Source of the DNA: Calliphora vicina
Lineage: Eukaryota; Arthropoda; Insecta; Diptera; Calliphoridae
Assembly (NCBI RefSeq): GCF_958450345.1
Contig: NC_088784.1
Coordinates: forward strand, 58,460,247-58,524,246
DNA: 64,000 nucleotides
Direction of reading: 5' to 3'
This document shows, one piece after another, positions 1-11,237 of this stretch. The notes below the pieces were generated by a model that saw only the letters and a program-made list of their open reading frames with translations, made no database searches and was not told the origin of the DNA. Made by a program: the position numbers and the translations under genes. The first letter of the stretch is position 1, and the number at the start of each line of letters is the position of its first letter.

Positions 1-230
1 ATAGTCCTTTAATTTGTAAGGTAAGCGTAAATAGCTTTATCTTTGGCAAAAATATTCGTAGAATATTTTAATCCTAAAATGTCCTTTTTGAAAGGACTTT
101 TTTTAATTTTCTCCAAAAAAGAGGAAAAATTATCTACTCAACATGCCCTTTCTGAATTATAGGGTCGCTATTCTGTTCCAAAAATGCTGTTGGACAGTGT
201 TATTACAGTGCACATTGATATTGATTTCAC
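1..230. repeat. Fragment of interspersed repeat family R1
   Basis: The first 90 bases (AATATTTTAATCC, then TGTCCTTTTTGAAAGGAC) are an inverted match to 18.65-18.73 kb. The stretch near 135-205 (CTCAACATG, TTCTGTTCC, TTGGACAGTGTT) matches 20.18-20.26 kb directly and 30.66-30.75 kb in inverse. It is therefore a rearranged piece of a dispersed family. No coding potential is visible and the class is unknown. Confidence 0.6.
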
Positions 231-249
231 TGTGTTCTGTTTTCTATTT

Positions 250-692
250 GCTTAAATTTGTATATGAATTTATATGAAAAAACGTACTTTTAATAACGTT
301 TTTCTTTATAACTCCTGAACTAATCTAGTCTCCATCGAAATTATTTTGCACTCATACCATTTTCTTTTTTAATTTCTAATACCGCAATCTTTGATATTTT
401 TTTACATTGAAATATTTACACCTACAATTGATATTTAAGCTTTTGGAAGTAAACAAATTTATTCGCACCACTATAATGACAATATCTTTGGCTTTAAAAT
501 GGAGTCAAAAATTATGCTGGTCATTGAGTAGTTTCAAAGTTATGGGCAATTATACATATGTATGTATGTAATTTTAGACAATTTTAACAAAAAATGGATG
601 AAAAAGTCATTGATTTCATTAAAATCGAAGATGTCAAATCCGAAAATTTGTAGCTGTTTTCTGTCCGTTTTGATATGGATTCTCCCTGGAGA
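250..692 (+). repeat. Family A repeat, copy without its left terminus
   Basis: This is collinear with the complete copy at 41258-41778. Shared blocks include ATATGAAAAAACGTACTTTT, TCTCCATCGAAATT, GTTATGGGCAATTAT and the right end TTTTCTGTCCG...GATATGGAT...CTCCC. The left inverted terminus seen in the other copy is missing. The 61-codon ORF at 562-747 runs out of this repeat into the next element, so it is not a gene. Confidence 0.7.
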
Positions 693-694
693 TA

Positions 695-1218
695 CAGTGG
701 TGGCCACCAATTTAAGACAAATACTTGAATTTTTTTCATCAACTTAATTTTAAGTGCGATATAGCCTAAATAAAAGGACCTCTAAGGGTATGAAATTTAT
801 TATTAATGTTTCTAGTTTCTGAAAAATGTTTGGAAAAATCGGTAAAACATATATGGACAAAGATATGTGGAAATACGTTGACCCACCTCAGCGAACATCC
901 GCTGTTAATAACATGATATGACCGAAACTAATGGAACTAAAAATACGAAATTTGGTCCTAATATTCTATAATAATAAAAATATAATGATATAAATGTGAG
1001 AAAATATGTTTATTTAAAAAAAAATTTTTTTGGTCAAGTTGTAGAAAAATTTTATGTGTTCGTGGTGGTTATGTATGAATTGACACAGTCGAATAAAACA
1101 CACTTGTGTGTTAAAACAGTCCTCATGCATACATATTTGTGGAAATATTTGAAAAAATAATTGACAATCACGTGGAATTTAGCAAACAATTTTTGTCTTA
1201 AATTCCTGGCCACCACTG
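695..1218. mobile_element. Tc1/mariner-type MITE with TA target duplication
   Basis: The left end begins CAGTGGTGGCCAC followed by AATTTAAGACAAA. The right end is its inverted counterpart, finishing GGCCACCACTG. Both ends are flanked by TA (693-694 and 1219-1220), the signature of Tc1/mariner insertion. The element is 524 bp, much shorter than an autonomous member (about 1.3 kb or more), and I see no transposase frame. It is a non-autonomous derivative placed directly at the end of the family A copy. Confidence 0.85.
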
Positions 1219-1309
1219 TACGTTTTGTCTAAAAACTTTTCAGTATGTACTGAATGTTTTCCTCCATTAGAAGCTTGATTACAATTTGAACCACATCCAT
1301 TGTCGACAG

Positions 1310-2440
1310 CCTAGCAGCAGCCTCACTAAACATTAGTGAGTTAAAAAATGTTGCACTCAAAATTAAATTAGTTGATTTAAAACAAGTAAGAGAGCTATAT
1401 TCGGCTGTGCCGAATTTTATATACCCTTCACCAAAATATACTTTAAAATAAAAATTTTTAATATTTTTAGGTAAACAAAATTTAATTTTTTTTCAGTTGT
1501 TTTTTCGAAATTGTTTTTTAATTTTTTTTTAAATTTTAAAATTTTTTTTTAAATTTAATATTTTTTTTTTTAATATTCAGTGAAAAAAAATTTTGGTGAA
1601 AAAAAAAATTCGGTTTAAATTTTTTTTTTCCGATTTTGACCCATTGTAGGTCCAACTTACTATGGTCTTATATACGTCGTTGCACAGGTCTTTGAAATAT
1701 CTATCATTAGATATCCATATTGTCTATATTAATGACTTAGTAATCCAGATATAGATAAAAAATAGGTCAAAAATCGAGGTTGTCCTGGTTTTTTCCTTAT
1801 ATCTCAGCCATTTGTGGACCGATTTTCTCGATTTTAAATAGCAACCGTGTATGTAAGTTATTTGGGGGCTTCAGAAAGTTGATTTCAACACACAGACGGA
1901 CATGGCTATATCGACTCCGCTATCTATAACGATTCAGAATATATATACTTTGTGTGAAGGGTATAAAAATGCAATCATCAGTTTATTGCAACTTTTGAGT
2001 GTAATTTGAGTGCAACTTCAAATTGTGCACTAAATTTTTAAGTTAAAAATATTTAAGTTTATTTCTGTGCACTAATTTAAAACTTAAGACTAATACTTCA
2101 TTAAAAATAACAAAAACTATTTAAAATTTTTATTTTTCGAATTTGGATTCAACAATTTCATGACTACTCATTTTTGGAAATGTAGTGATAGTATGTCCAA
2201 TGCAGCTTTTTTTGATTGCAGGTTAAAATTTAATTAACATTAATTAATTGTAGTGCACATTTTTGCATTAAATCTTCGTTTAGTGATAGTTAAAAAATTA
2301 ACACTATCACTAATTTTTTTTAGTGCTAGTTAAGAAATAAGCATTATCACTAAAGCTGATAAAAAATAGTGCAAACTAAATTGTTTGTAATTTTAGTGAG
2401 TGATAGTGCAATGCTGATTTCAATCAACATTTAGTGCACT
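1310..2440. repeat. Element with dense TAGTG / AGTGCA subterminal motifs, split by a DINE-like insertion
   Basis: Both sides of the DINE-like insert at 1382-1970 carry many copies, in both orientations, of TAGTGCA, TTAGTGATAGT and ACTATCACTAA (for example 1320-1365, 1995-2100 and 2250-2450). Dense motif arrays near both ends are characteristic of hAT-like elements. I could not define exact termini or a target duplication, so the class is inferred. Confidence 0.45.
1382..1970 (+). mobile_element. DINE-1/Helentron-like repeat, subtype ATTCGGCTGTGCCGAAT
   Basis: It starts ACAAGTAAGAGAGCTATATT and a short palindrome (ATTCGGCTGTGCCGAAT), followed by TATACCC. It ends with ACAGACGGACATGGCTATAT, GAATATATATACTTTGTG and GGGTATAAAAA. 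TATACCC/GGGTATA ends plus the 'gacggacatggctatatcgac' block are hallmarks of DINE-1-like repeats in flies. The middle (about 1440-1640) is a poly-T/poly-A expanded tract. There is no coding sequence. Confidence 0.65.
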
Positions 2441-2624
2441 ACCCCCAACTATGTGAAACATGCATGTCCTGAAAATTATCTAAAGTCATGCATTTTACCA
2501 AAACATTGAATTAAATTAAAATTTTTAATGAATGCATTCATTACATCCAAATAAAGCTCTCAACCAGGTGAAATAATAAAGTTTCAATAGGTTCTCAGAA
2601 AATGATTATGTGTCATTCGGTATA

Positions 2625-2840
2625 CTTTAGGGTGGGTGTTGGACTAATTTATATTACAAATATCGGCACTGACGCAGTATACCCTCTCCACTATGGTGGT
2701 GTAGGGTATAAAAACAAATTCACAAAAACTTACCTACCTCAATGTTTGTGGCAGTATGTTGAAATATATTTAAGTACACTAAGATGAATGTTATGTATAT
2801 AAAATTCGGCTCAGCCGAATATAGCACTATTATTTGATTT
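2625..2840. repeat. DINE-1/Helentron-like fragment
   Basis: GGGTGGGTGTTGGACTAAT, CCTCTCCACTATGGTGGTG and TAGGGTATAAAAA match in inverse the starts of the copies at 54514 and 58731. Immediately downstream is AATTCGGCTCAGCCGAAT, the terminal palindrome of the other subtype. This looks like two fused or recombined fragments. Confidence 0.55.
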
Positions 2841-4215
2841 TACCTTGTATACCCTGTAGCAAGCTCATTTTAAACCGTCTTAGTAATTATATGAATAATA
2901 GACATTTTTGTTCGATTGTTATTGTTTGGGCCTTCGATACAAATTTGTAACATGCGTTTTTAATAGTTTGCAACAATTGCTGCACACAAAAGAAAACAAT
3001 AAAAAAACGTTGTTAGTTTTTCATTCGTCATTACGGCTGCCACAGAAGTTGTTGTCAATGAATGTAAAAAAGGAAACTACATAAGAAAATAAAAAAGTAG
3101 CGACAAATGACTCTAGGGTGCTATTTAAAGTTAAGTCAATTACATTGTGGTTAAACTTACCACGAATATTGAATTCCCCTTCAAAATGAAAATTGATATT
3201 TCGATGTAACTTTTCCATTCCAGCCTTCTTTGGCTGTCAATGCATTTTCTCCATCGATCAAACAAAGATCAGCAGCAACAATACAATTGATCTATAGTCA
3301 TTCGATCAGATCAAACAAAGTACAATCAATACACATTGATTACACAAAAAAAAACAGCCAATACAGAAACAGAAAACTGAACCATGGTGTGCTCACATGC
3401 GAGTCGAGTATGTATGATATAAATAAAGTGAGGCAAAAAAAAAACTTTCAAGAAATTTCAATTTCTTTTCAATCATAACTAAAATGTAAAAATATATATT
3501 AGTAGTATGTAGTAAGTATAAAAAAATGTACAATAATAAGATTTCTTCTAATTTTCTTTTCTTTTGTATTTTTATTTACAACTTAATACACTCATACTCA
3601 AAACTGTAAGCTTGTGAAGATCTCTGTGTGTTTTTTATTGTTTGTTTGTATAACGATTGAGTTTTTGTACATTTTTGGTGTCACTAGACTTATAAAATCT
3701 TCTTCCACAATATACAAGCAGGCGACTACAATACTTCTTTTTTGCTTTTTTAAATAAATAAATACATACCACATTAATGAACTGTAAACACTTTCCTAAC
3801 TTCTTTATTTTATTTGTTTTGTAGATTTCTGTAGATACCCTACAGTACTATAATTTTATTTTAGAACTAATTCATAATAGCTTTCTGAGAGTTCTGTAGA
3901 AATCAGAAACTTCTTTAAAGCTACATACATATTCCACGACCACATACAAATGGGTGAGAGATTTTTCCAAATCTCCGTCCAAATTCTCAACTATAGTTGA
4001 TCCATATTTTACTAAATCAAATAAATTCGATAATATAGTGAAATAGAACTTTTAAAAAGGTAACTATTTATTTGTATATGATTCTTTTATATCTATGAAT
4101 TCCTACAGCACAAGTGAGGCAGAAGGATGATCTGATTGACATTAGGTTACGCACAGGCATAGCATAGGAGGATGTGATTTTAGGGAGCGGTTTCATGAAA
4201 ATTCAAATATGTATT
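2841..4215. other. Unique AT-rich DNA, no gene recognised
   Basis: No repeat shared with the rest of the window and no convincing exon. ORFs of 65 and 82 codons (3021-3218 -, 3230-3478 +) overlap head to head, are low in complexity and show no domain. I treat them as chance. Confidence 0.4.
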
Positions 4216-4217
4216 AT

Positions 4218-4414
4218 TGGGGGATTCAAACGGTCTGCTATTAAGTCATATTGTCATAATGTCTTAATATATTATGATAGATTGAACCAATTGTTGTTGT
4301 GCTTCAAACAAAAAAGTGTTATTTTATGACAAAACAATAAACATAGTTCAAAAGTCTTATTAGTTTAGAACTTTTTTGTTTGAAACACAAGAAAAACATT
4401 TTTTTAAACTATCA
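4218..4414 (+). mobile_element. Family D MITE, right end lost
   Basis: It starts GGGGGATTCAAACGGTCTGC and runs parallel to the complete copy at 32464-32705 (CTGCTATTAAGT, ATATTGTCATAA, TTGTTGTTGTGCTTCAAAC). The match stops inside the right arm, exactly where the LTR terminus TGTTAC at 4415 begins, as expected if the LTR element landed in this MITE. Confidence 0.7.
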
Positions 4415-6012
4415 TGTTACGTTTTTACCTTCTAAAAACAGTGATTTATTTCCTTTAAATAAACCGGATACTTTTGATTGCAAATAAAATCAGTTTAGTA
4501 GTTTAAAGTTTGTAACAACTCTTTATTTATTTAAATTTATACAACAACAGTTTAAATAGTCACTCAGTGTTTTTATACACGGTTATAATTCGCGGAAATA
4601 CACACAATTAAATTACACAGTTTATAATGTATAAGTATACACTGGTAATGCAGTTGATGTTTACACTAACATCGTCTCACAGTGGCTCATTATCGTTTTT
4701 CATCGGCCAAAACTCTGTAACTTTTGAACCGATAGAGATATTTTATAAATTTTTCTCCAGTTTTAATTGCATTAAAATCGGTTCAGCAGTTATTGAAACA
4801 TTTAAAGCTAAAGTTGAACTTTTAATTTTTATAGCATTTAGTATGAAAATGCGTATTTTTTTTATTTTTTGCTTCAGCTTTACTTATAAAAAAGTTGTAA
4901 GCAGATAAAAACAAGTAAGGAAGTATGTTCGGCAAAGCTCGACCATATAATACCCTACACTATAATTTATTTTCGTGAATGATTTTCGGAAGAGGGCATT
5001 ATATGGGAGCTATGACTAATTATGGACCTATCGCCCTAAAATTAGGTGACTGTTGAATTTTATGTTTATATCAAAAATTTTAAGAGATTTATGCTCGTTA
5101 AAGTGATTTTTGGAAGCCAGCCTTATATGGGAGCTATGACTAATTATGGACCGATCACCATAAAATTAGGTGACATTAATCCAGTTTATATAAAAATTAT
5201 TTGGAGCAAAACTTGTGTAGATACCTATATAAATTAACCATTTACGACCGATAAAGTATAATTTCGGGAGAAGATTTGTATGGGTGCTATGTGAAATAAT
5301 GTACCGAGTCATTTTCAATACGCTTCGTCCTCGGGCCGAAAAAAATGTATTTACCAAATTTTGCAGTTGCGACTTGTACTTTGCGCCAGCCATATGAACA
5401 GGTAAAATAAAAATAGAAAAAAAATTGGGAGTAATTTCATTCAAATGAAAAAAGTGTTCAACAAACAAGTCAAGGAGGGACACTTTGGCCTTTCTCCTGG
5501 TAGTAAAATTTGTTGAAGCCCTTTTGAACCTAAGCACTTTTATTCCACTGAAATTCAAATTTGACTAAATTATAGTACCTGAGAAAAAATTTAATAATAC
5601 AGCATCTATAAAAGGTACAGTGACAAGTCATACCCGTTGTTAAAGACTAATATCCTACCAACATAACAAAAAAATCATCCAATTATCAATAATAGTTTGC
5701 GAGTAATGATAATTTACTTCTGATCAAATTTACAAAAATCACATTTTTTATGCCACGCACACAATTAACAATATTTTTATCTAATTTTTTGAATGGCATT
5801 AAAATTTTTGAAATTGGAGTTAACAAAAGTTGGGCTTTTTGCAAATGAAATTGAGATATGAGCCTGTGATAAACTAACTGACTAGTGCAGCCACTATTTA
5901 TATACAGTGCCATCTTTCGTGTAGCTTTTAGATTGTACTAGAATATTCGGATTCTAGAGCTTTCAATGTTAGCAGCTTAAACATTTAATGTTGCCATACT
6001 TACAAACAATGC
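4415..6012 (-). mobile_element. LTR (minus strand) split by insertions
   Basis: Read on the minus strand, the terminus GTAACA (at 4415-4420), GTTTATTTAAAGGAAATAAA and an AATAAA polyadenylation signal (about 4522-4527) match the end of the LTR at 49845. A TATA box (TATATAAATA, 5895-5904) and the upstream block GCTGCTAACATTGAAAGCTC match its U3. The two halves are separated by more than 1.2 kb including the DINE-like copy at 4911-5385. No gag/pol is nearby, so it is probably a solo LTR. Retrotransposon lineage not determined. Confidence 0.55.
4911..5385 (-). mobile_element. DINE-1/Helentron-like repeat
   Basis: It begins ACAAGTAAGGAAGTATG, then CTCGACCATATAATACCCTA. It continues as the reverse complement of the copies at 11.24-11.97 and 54.5-55.0 kb (TATGGGAGCTATGACTAATT twice, GACCGATAAAGT, ATTTGTATGGG). 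The ORFs at 5046-5237 and 5166-5558 are shadows of this repeat. The TATGGGAGCTATGACTAATT block appears twice, about 120 bp apart, an internal duplication. Confidence 0.7.
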
Positions 6013-6099
6013 TAATGACTGCGTGATATCACATTGTTGATAAGTAGAAGCTTCTACTGATGGACATGTTTATAAACATGATGAATGTTGCAGGCAGTC

Positions 6100-6140
6100 G
6101 TTACAGGCCGATTATAGCTAGCTCTCTTACTTGTTAGCTG
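6100..6140 (-). repeat. Terminal fragment of a DINE-like repeat
   Basis: AGCTAGCTCTCTTACTTGTT is the inverse of the ACAAGTAAGAGAGCT end seen at 1382. Only the terminus is recognisable. Confidence 0.4.
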
Positions 6141-7574
6141 TGGGTTTAAAAATAAATCTGAACGTAGCTTAACTTCTATACAACAAATGAATGGTATCGC
6201 GAGGTCGAGCTTAACTGACTGTTTATACTTTCATAAACAAATGAATGTACCTCTATACATATATATTCTGATTAATTTTCTTTATTTAATTTAATCACAT
6301 TACAACAGCGTTGAAGAATTCTTCTATGTGGGTACATGGTCTGTATACTTATACACTCATGTGGAGATAGATGTATGCACGAGTATATCTGTAATTTTAT
6401 GCGTTTAGATATGTTTGTCGGTGTTATTTTAAAAATCGCAACCATGACCAGTGAAATTATTTCACTTGTTTATTTTATTTAGTTGGCTGTAAGTCTGTCT
6501 GTCTACCTGTCTCTCTAACACACCAGAAATATCAATTTCATCTTCATCATTATTATTATAATTTATATTTTATTTAGTTTTTATATATTTTGTGTTGTGA
6601 TTTTATTTCTCACTTATTTTTCAGGTGCTTCAATTTTTATTTTTATTTTTAATTTCTATTTTCGTTTAGAGTGGCTTCAATTATAACACCTTAATGATTA
6701 AGAGTTTTGAAATTACAAAAGAAAAGTTTTCTATATGAGATTAATGTCAGTTATTTTTCTGAACTGTATCAAAATGAAGTTAAATTTTGAGAAATACCGT
6801 TAAATATGTTTTATGTGTGTTAAATTTTTGAGATTTTCTTTGTGGCAAATAGTTCTATTAATTGAAAATAGAAAAATGTTACTTCAGCCCTTGTTTTTTA
6901 AGTCTTTCGTGTATCAAATGATTTTTATGAGAGTTTTCGTTTTTTTAGATTAAAAATTATTAAAAATAAGTTATATGCATCATAAGTAGAATACATATTA
7001 CAAAAGACGACCTATATTTTATTTATTTTTAATTTTTAAACCACTTTTTCAATCAAATAATATAAAATGTATTACTTTTTTTTGTGAATAAAACTATACT
7101 TAATAACACTATGCACGAAATCGACCCTTTTTTGTATGTCAAGATATTTTCGTATTTTTGCGATATACCGTTAATTCGAAAATGGAGGAGGTTGCACAAC
7201 ATATATTCGCGTAACTCAAAAACGGTTTAGTTTATTGAATAAACTGAAAAAACGAAATTCTGCAACGAAATTACCTTCAAGTAAAGCTTAACATGTTTAT
7301 AATCTTCGCAGTCATTTTAGAAATATAATTTTTTTTAGAAAGATTTCGAAATTTTTGGTTTTTAAAACCGCATTACAAATTGGAAAATGCATATACGCTC
7401 TTAATTTTTTTTTAAATTCAAATGAATATAACGTTGGAGTCAGTGCCTCTATTTTAAAAAACTGCCTTCGCCCAGTAAAAATTTCGTGTATGTTTTGAAA
7501 TACTTCAGAAAACAAAGCCGGCGTTTGATACACCCCAGAGGATAAAAACATTGCAAGATATATTTACCTTTTTC
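6141..7574. other. AT-rich DNA without recognised genes
   Basis: Long T-rich tracts around 6540-6660 and 7010-7090. The ORF at 7312-7551 (-) is low complexity with no domain. The stretch 7080-7560 has a slightly different texture (CG-containing, e.g. CGAAATCGACCC) and may be an old repeat, but I could not pair it with another copy here. Confidence 0.35.
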
Positions 7575-7862
7575 AAACGTTTATTAATGTATTGTTAGGG
7601 TGATGGTAGATCCGATGTTTTGATCCGTGCACGCTTGCAAGACTTCTCGCAAGCGTGTTTGAGTGGTTTTGTAATTTTATAAAATATTTTTCTCGGACAT
7701 TCCTGAACTCATCCATAACTAACGGTGCATGTAGTCCCTATGGATGTTCTCATTTCTCCCCGTCATGGTCCTAAGAATTTTTGATTGGGCCCTCTGTATA
7801 AGTTCAATACTGGAATTACTGACCTTATCCCAAAATTGGATGTTTTGGATGTGAAATGAAAA
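7575..7862 (-). pseudogene. Jockey-like LINE ORF2, C-terminal remnant
   Basis: Minus-strand translation in shifting frames gives pieces resembling the region after the reverse transcriptase of jockey-clade LINEs: a Q-S/N-K-I/F-L-R/G segment, then VMDEFRNVREK, then KLQNHSNTLA, typical of the extreme C-terminus. At least two frameshifts and internal stops are needed, so it is dead. It lies collinear with and downstream of the RT piece at 8116-8480 on the same strand. About 250 bp of AT-rich DNA (7863-8115) separates them, so the same element has been interrupted. Confidence 0.6.
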
Positions 7863-8115
7863 GTTTTTTCATATTTTTATAGAGTTTCTGATTCTCGTTT
7901 AGTGTAAAAATGATAAATAAATTCAAATGTTTTCATATGAAAATAACAAGTGGAATAAAACAAATTGAAGAACGGAAATTTGTGTAATTATGAAATGATA
8001 ATATGAAACGTTCTTATGAAAATGAAAATGATTTTTTTTTTCATTTCACCGTTTCACAGAACCAAAATCAATTCAGATATCCAGATTGTTTTTAAAACAC
8101 TTATATACATTTATA

Positions 8116-8480
8116 TTAAAGACCTTTGATTAACCAGTGAAATCTAGAAGCTCTTAACTGCATATGAAGTCTTTTGGCTTCTATATGACGACGCCAAGTA
8201 AGTCGTATATCCAAGTGAATGCCAAGGTATGTAACAGTTTCTGTCTGTGGAATGATACTGAGAGTAAATGTGATGTGCTTGCTTTTGACTTCATTTATTC
8301 TTATTCTCCAGTTATTCAACCATATTTCCACGAGTCGGAGATAAATGGCCAGATCAGCTACCTGCTGATCTTCATGGGAGCTAAGTATTGCCATATCATC
8401 AACGAATGTCGATATGATAAATCTATTGCAATAAAGTGTTGGTCCGAGAACACATCCCTGTGGAACAGTAGGATTAATTT
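8116..8480 (-). pseudogene. Jockey-like LINE reverse transcriptase fragment
   Basis: Minus strand translates as VPQGCVLGPTLY, then a gap of several residues, then ISTFVDDMAILSS (the F/Y-x-DD catalytic box), WLNNWRIRINEVKSKHITF, and TVTYLGIHLDIRLTWRRHIE. This order (palm motif B, catalytic motif C, then the YLGIHLD..LTW motif) is that of jockey-clade reverse transcriptases. The two Asp of the catalytic box are kept. The element is truncated before motif B and lacks the usual residues between LY and ISTF. The 92-codon frame at 8116-8394 is only its downstream part. A plus-strand ORF of 118 codons over the same bases is an antisense shadow. Confidence 0.85.
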
Positions 8481-9628
8481 CATAGTTTCATATGAAATAA
8501 TCGCAATATTTCACTCTTAAAATTTGAGTAAAGCTGCTAATACATCCGAGAAGACAAAATCATATCGCCCAGCCGAAATCTAGTAATCCATAACAAAAAT
8601 GTTGAAAATTTATTTAATTTTTAGAAATTGGGCAGTTTTTTCATTATGAAATAAGTCCCTAAATATCGTTGTTGTTTTTCTTAATATAAAATTTTAGGGC
8701 TTTAATTAATTTGGGAACATAGTTAATTGGGGACTTAGTTCGTAGCGTCAAAAAATACATGTAATATTAGAATACATAATTTTAGAATACATAATTGAAA
8801 AAATATTTGTTTTAAAAAATGCATTCAAGATGCAAATACAATTTGCAGATCCACCTTTGGAAATGTTTTCCAAGAAAAATTTTAAATTTCTTCAAATCTT
8901 AAAAACACATTTTAAATTAAAATTTTTCTCATCTCTAAAAAATCACATTTTATTTTATTTTTGAAAAAATTAAAAAAAAGTTTTGATTATTTGTGTATAT
9001 TGTAAAATTGATGTCGATTCATTGATTTAAGATTCATTTGAAAGATACTTGTGTCGTCTTTAGACTACTTAACTAAAATCGATATTGGTTATAAAAAATG
9101 CATTTATAATGCAAATGGAATTTAAAGATGAACCTTTGGAAATATTCTCCAGGTAAATTTTTTTTTTTACTTTAAATTTTAGTTAGCATATCTTTTTTTT
9201 AACCAAATCCAGTTAAAATTTAACTTACAAATTTGACAGAAAAGTTCGAGTTAAATTTAACTGCTAAAATACTTCAGTTATTTCATAACTGGTACTAACA
9301 ATGCATATTATACAACAGAATATGCTGCAGATAAACATGATTTTTAATTTTTGGACATGTATAAAAGTTTTGGGAAAATTCTTTTAGAACATATGAATCA
9401 AATTGCATTAACTTTCGTATTCTACAAAATTATCAAAAACCGAGTATTTCTGATAATTTTTTTTATAAATCCTCTGGACTAATCGAGATTCATTTTGAAA
9501 TTTCCCGGGATACGGGTATTCCCACCTAGAACTAATTATTTAATTTTAAGCATGTAAACTTTATTAAAAATCTAAAAAAATGTCATTGGTTTTAAAATAT
9601 AATAAATAAAAAAAGCAATACAATAACC
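8481..9628. other. AT-rich DNA with remnants of the GAAATAAT..CCCC repeat
   Basis: TTTCATATGAAATAATCG (8488-8506), CATTATGAAATAAGTCCC (8641-8659) and TTGGGGACTTA (8727-8740) match motifs of the hairpin element at 31.07-32.80 kb. ATTTCCCGGGATACGGG (9500-9517) resembles the CCCGGGATTT family at 35-36.6 kb. No gene is seen. Confidence 0.4.
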
Positions 9629-10239
9629 ATATACGGTCGCCAGTACATGATAAAAGACCAAAAAAAGACATGTGTCTCGCAGTTTTGCCAAAAGTCATGC
9701 ACTTTTTTATGTGCCCCCAACGATTTGGGGCCTCGGTGTCATTTTTGCAAAAAAGTGATCATTTTATCATGCTCATATCTCGAAACAGTTCGGAATTTTG
9801 ATTTATTCTCTGAGGCAAAGTTGTAGCCATAGCTGTTAAATAATTATCACTAATCATAATAATTAGTAATTAGATTACTTTTTTTCGAAAGGTGAAGTAA
9901 TGATTAAATTACGATTATATTCAGATTTGCACGATTACTAATTGATTACGATTACAAATAATCAAGATAACTTGCAATTACGAGAAAATAATCAAAAGTA
10001 ATCAAAAAATAATCCGACTAGTTTCAAAGATTATTTTTGATTATTTTAGATTATTTTCCAAAAATTTTGCATATGGAAATGAGTTATATCATAAAATTTT
10101 AATATATATTCGCGATTAATGAATTTTTCTGATATGATTCTAATATATATAAATGAACACATAGTCACAAAATCAAGCAGTATGATTTCTGTCTACTTGA
10201 AACTAATTTCTGTGGAATTTTTTTTTTATCGATATTAAT

Positions 10240-11000
10240 GTTTATATTCTTTAATATATTTCTGGATTGTGGGACTTATATGGGAGATATGACCTATTGT
10301 GATTCGATTGTCATAAAATATTTTAATGTGATGTCTATTTATTTTAATCGAATTTCATCTTTACAATAAAACATGAGTATTCTAGATATTATCGCAAGTG
10401 GATCGTGATTTCTAAGCATTTGAGGGCTAATTTAGTAGAATTTCATTTAAACAACCAAGAATGAATCATATATGAGAGTTATGAAATTATGGACCGATAT
10501 TTAAAAAGCTTGTAGCATGATTCTTGAATACAAATCATAGATCGGTGTAAAATTTTGGTTCAGTATATATTTTCTTTGCGTAGGTTAATGTGGTTCTTAT
10601 ATGGGCCGATCATCAAAAATTTGGCACAGCGATTTTATATACATACATATGTATATTGGCATTTTTTGTTTCTAATTTCAACTTCATAACTATATTTTTA
10701 AGAAATTTATGCATGTTTAGGTGATTTTCAGCAATGAACTCTATATGGTGGCTATGGTCAAATAAGGGCCGATTCACGAACCATATTTCGGGAAGAAATT
10801 AATATGGGGGCTATGAGAAATCATGGAGCGATTCTTATAATTTTCAGCAGAGTTAGTCCATTTCTCATACGAGTGTAAAATTGTATCACATTTTGGTTCA
10901 TAACTTTGAAGATTCATTTAAAAGAGTGGTCAGGTTTCTTTCCAAATCCGTAAACATATTTGAAGTCGGAAAAAACTGACTGAGTTACAGGTCGATAAGT
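10240..11000. repeat. Degenerate DINE-like sequence
   Basis: Scattered blocks such as GGGACTTATATGGGAGATATGAC, ATATGGTGGCTATGGTC and ATATGGGGGCTATGAG repeat the 'tatgggagctatgac' unit of the better copies, with heavy decay. Probably an older member next to the copy at 11238. Confidence 0.4.
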
Positions 11001-11237
11001 TGACGAACATCACTGAAAACGGTTATTTTAGAATAACTTCTGAATTTGAGGGTTCTTCAGTTATTTAAATAATAGTGCAAGTACTGATGAGATTTGGCAA
11101 AAATCTGATTTGCAAGGGATGCATTTATTTTTTTAACACGCCCTTAACATCTTCAGCTCCAGTTGAACGATTTATTTCTTTTGCCGGAATAGCCAACAGT
11201 GCAATCATTGACAGATTTTTCATTTGAAAAATTTTTT

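Noticed and set aside
5166..5558. 130-codon minus-strand ORF, one of the longest in the window
   Set aside because: Starts in unique DNA but mostly reads through the DINE-like copy at 4911-5385; no domain, no splice sites.
8164..8520. 118-codon plus-strand ORF
   Set aside because: Antisense shadow of the minus-strand jockey RT fragment, which carries clear RT motifs.
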